From contig CAMOXW010000185.1 of the NCBI GenBank assembly GCA_946629405.1, positions 1-6,919 on the forward strand: a stretch of 6,919 nucleotides of DNA, in the 5' to 3' direction. Below the pieces are notes generated by a model, which worked only from the letters and a program-made list of their open reading frames with translations, searched no databases and was not told where the DNA came from. Below are positions 5,838 to 6,919 of this stretch, piece after piece. A program made the position numbers and the translations under genes. Numbering within the stretch: the first letter of the stretch is position 1; every line of letters starts with the position of its first letter. The DNA is from an uncultured Ruminococcus sp. (GTDB lineage Bacteria > Bacillota_A > Clostridia > Oscillospirales > Ruminococcaceae).

Positions 5838-6919
5838 TCAGGCACCGGGCCATTTTCCGTCTCTGTCGGTCGCCCACTGGAAGGCGCCGGCGTAAAAGCT
5901 TGAGTATTGACCGCAGCGTGCGCTGAAGCCGCTGCTTGTGTAGTTGCACCAGGTGAAATACTGGAGAGAGCCGCCGTCGAGCCATTTGTACTCTCCGCCG
6001 ATCTCATGGACGCCTGTGCTGACATAGTAGTAATTTCCGCCGAGTATCTTCTGTCCGGGAAAGGCAGCCATAGAAAAATCAGCAACGCTGCGCCAGTGCT
6101 CGCGGATAGCATTTGCGACTCCTGTGCGGATCTCGATCGGGATGTGGATATTATCGAGATCAGTAGGCAAAACAAGTGAGCTCGTTCCGTTGCCGGTATC
6201 AATAGTTGCTTTCGGGATAAACATTGAGGGGGAGGAGATTATAGAGAAGTCATACGGGAAATATTCATGCGCAGACGCGAGAGAATTTTCGCGTATCTCG
6301 TACTTTACGCCGGTGATATCACCGGCGGGGGGATGTATCACGGAGTAATTCTTGTTCAAGTGATCTTCAAGCTCCTTGAGTGTATGGATATCTGAGGGGA
6401 AAACATATCCCGGCTCCCTGCCGCCGCAGCGCGAGCAGATGCCGCTGTGATAATCGTGACCGAGTGCAGAGCCGTCAGTCTTGCCGCATACTGAGCATTT
6501 TTTGGGTGACGTGCAGTCGGCATCTTTCCATGTATGCGGGAGAGTGCTTCCCTCAGTCTTTCCGCATACAGTACAGGTCTTGGGGCGGGAGCAGGTAGCT
6601 TCTGTCCATTTATGGTCTGTAGTTTTTTCGCCTTTTGTCTCGCCGCAGCGTGAGCAGGTCTCCGGGCGGCTGCAATCGGCAGGCTGCCAGTTATGTCCGA
6701 GAGGCTCGCCCTCGGTCGCTCCGCAAAGCTTGCAGGTGCGGGGAGTATCGCAGTCAGCCTCAGTCCAGTCATGTCCGAGAGGCTCACCGTCTGTTTCGCC
6801 GCAGTGCGAGCAGGTTTGGGGAGAGGTACAGTTAGCCTCAGTCCAGTCATGTCCGAGGGGCTCGCCTCTTGTATCGCCGCATTCCTTGCACTTTTCCGGC
6901 TCGGAACAGGTAGCGGGCT
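5838..6919 (-). CDS. Cys/His tandem-repeat protein with uncharacterised C-terminal domain, 5' end cut by window
   Basis: The frame is open from the right edge (first full codon 6917-6915) to TGA at 5838-5840, giving 359 visible residues; the true start lies beyond 6919. Residues 2-158 are six tandem repeats of 26-27 aa, then a short GICSRCGG remnant. Residues about 165-359 form a separate region with no hydrophobic anchor. Its end is aromatic-rich; YVSTGVHEIGGEYKWLDG and LQYFTW recall the central part of C-type lectin-like domains, though the usual first half is not recognisable and the protein stops right after DGKWPGA. I recall similar Cys repeats in surface or membrane proteins of gut Firmicutes, usually of unknown function. 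Export cannot be judged without the N-terminus. The gene is convergent with the kinase and shares its terminator, so it belongs to another transcription unit. A TTG at 6359 could be mistaken for the start, but the repeats upstream in the same frame rule that out. No function is assigned. Confidence 0.8.
   Translation of the reverse strand, partial: PATCSEPEKCKECGDTRGEPLGHDWTEANCTSPQTCSHCGETDGEPLGHDWTEADCDTPRTCKLCGATEGEPLGHNWQPADCSRPETCSRCGETKGEKTTDHKWTEATCSRPKTCTVCGKTEGSTLPHTWKDADCTSPKKCSVCGKTDGSALGHDYHSGICSRCGGREPGYVFPSDIHTLKELEDHLNKNYSVIHPPAGDITGVKYEIRENSLASAHEYFPYDFSIISSPSMFIPKATIDTGNGTSSLVLPTDLDNIHIPIEIRTGVANAIREHWRSVADFSMAAFPGQKILGGNYYYVSTGVHEIGGEYKWLDGGSLQYFTWCNYTSSGFSARCGQYSSFYAGAFQWATDRDGKWPGA
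6444..6914 (-). repeat. Six in-frame 26-27-residue Cys/His repeats (78-81 nt units)
   Basis: Units on the minus strand: 6914-6837, 6836-6759, 6758-6681, 6680-6600 (one extra codon), 6599-6522 and 6521-6444. The protein pattern is A-x-C-x5-C-x2-CG-x-T-x-G, then His at position 22 or 23, with Trp or Tyr two residues later. All six units keep three Cys and the His. The first two junctions share 24 identical bases at a 78-bp offset (6835-6858 and 6757-6780), which points to recent duplication; later units have diverged. The array may continue past 6919. Confidence 0.92.

Noticed and set aside
6356..6850. 164-residue minus-strand open frame over the repeat region
   Set aside because: It is a shifted reading of the repeats, rich in Ala, Pro and Arg with no motif. 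The frame continuous with 5838-6359 carries the conserved Cys and His pattern.
6444..6919. CRISPR-like array suggested by regularly spaced similar segments
   Set aside because: The 78-nt period is in frame, translates to a conserved Cys/His repeat, and has no short identical repeats with unrelated spacers.

Overview
The window looks like chromosomal DNA from a fibre-degrading Ruminococcus-type member of the Clostridia. Three things point there: a secreted glycoside hydrolase ending in a cellulosomal dockerin of the Ruminococcus flavefaciens style, strong AGGAGG-type ribosome binding sites, and a cysteine-rich repeat protein of a kind I recall from gut Firmicutes. Genus is an inference; no rRNA or housekeeping marker is present.

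Layout. (1) Positions 1-1857, plus strand: 3' part of a GH5 subfamily 1-like cellulase (end of signal peptide, catalytic domain, Thr-rich linker, dockerin), closed by a perfect-stem terminator at 1864-1891. (2) Positions 1892-2026: intergenic region with a very good sigma-A-type promoter (TTGACA, 17 nt, TATTAT), a 12-bp palindrome whose near-copy overlaps the -35 box, and a possible 5'-end stem-loop. (3) Positions 2027-4329: a two-gene operon, an AlgI-like MBOAT O-acyltransferase followed 17 nt later by a membrane-anchored extracellular SGNH-fold protein. Together they look like a machine that carries acyl groups across the membrane and acts on a surface glycan. (4) Positions 4334-4362: a 13-bp hairpin without a U tract, then a protein-kinase-like gene (4385-5701) with a zinc ribbon and a C-terminal beta-rich domain. 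(5) A terminator at 5793-5828 lies between the kinase and a convergent minus-strand gene (5838 to beyond 6919). That gene encodes a protein with at least six 26-residue repeats, each with three Cys and one His, followed by a C-terminal domain with weak C-type-lectin-like features.

How the genes fit together. The cellulase is a self-contained unit for attack on cellulose or beta-glucan. The MBOAT/SGNH pair is a surface-polymer acylation unit. The kinase is probably a regulator; whether it is transcribed with the MBOAT operon depends on the U-less hairpin. The repeat protein is independently transcribed. I do not see a complete new defence or mobile system. The least explained parts are the kinase, the Cys/His repeat protein, and a strong ribosome binding site plus ATG buried inside the convergent terminator.
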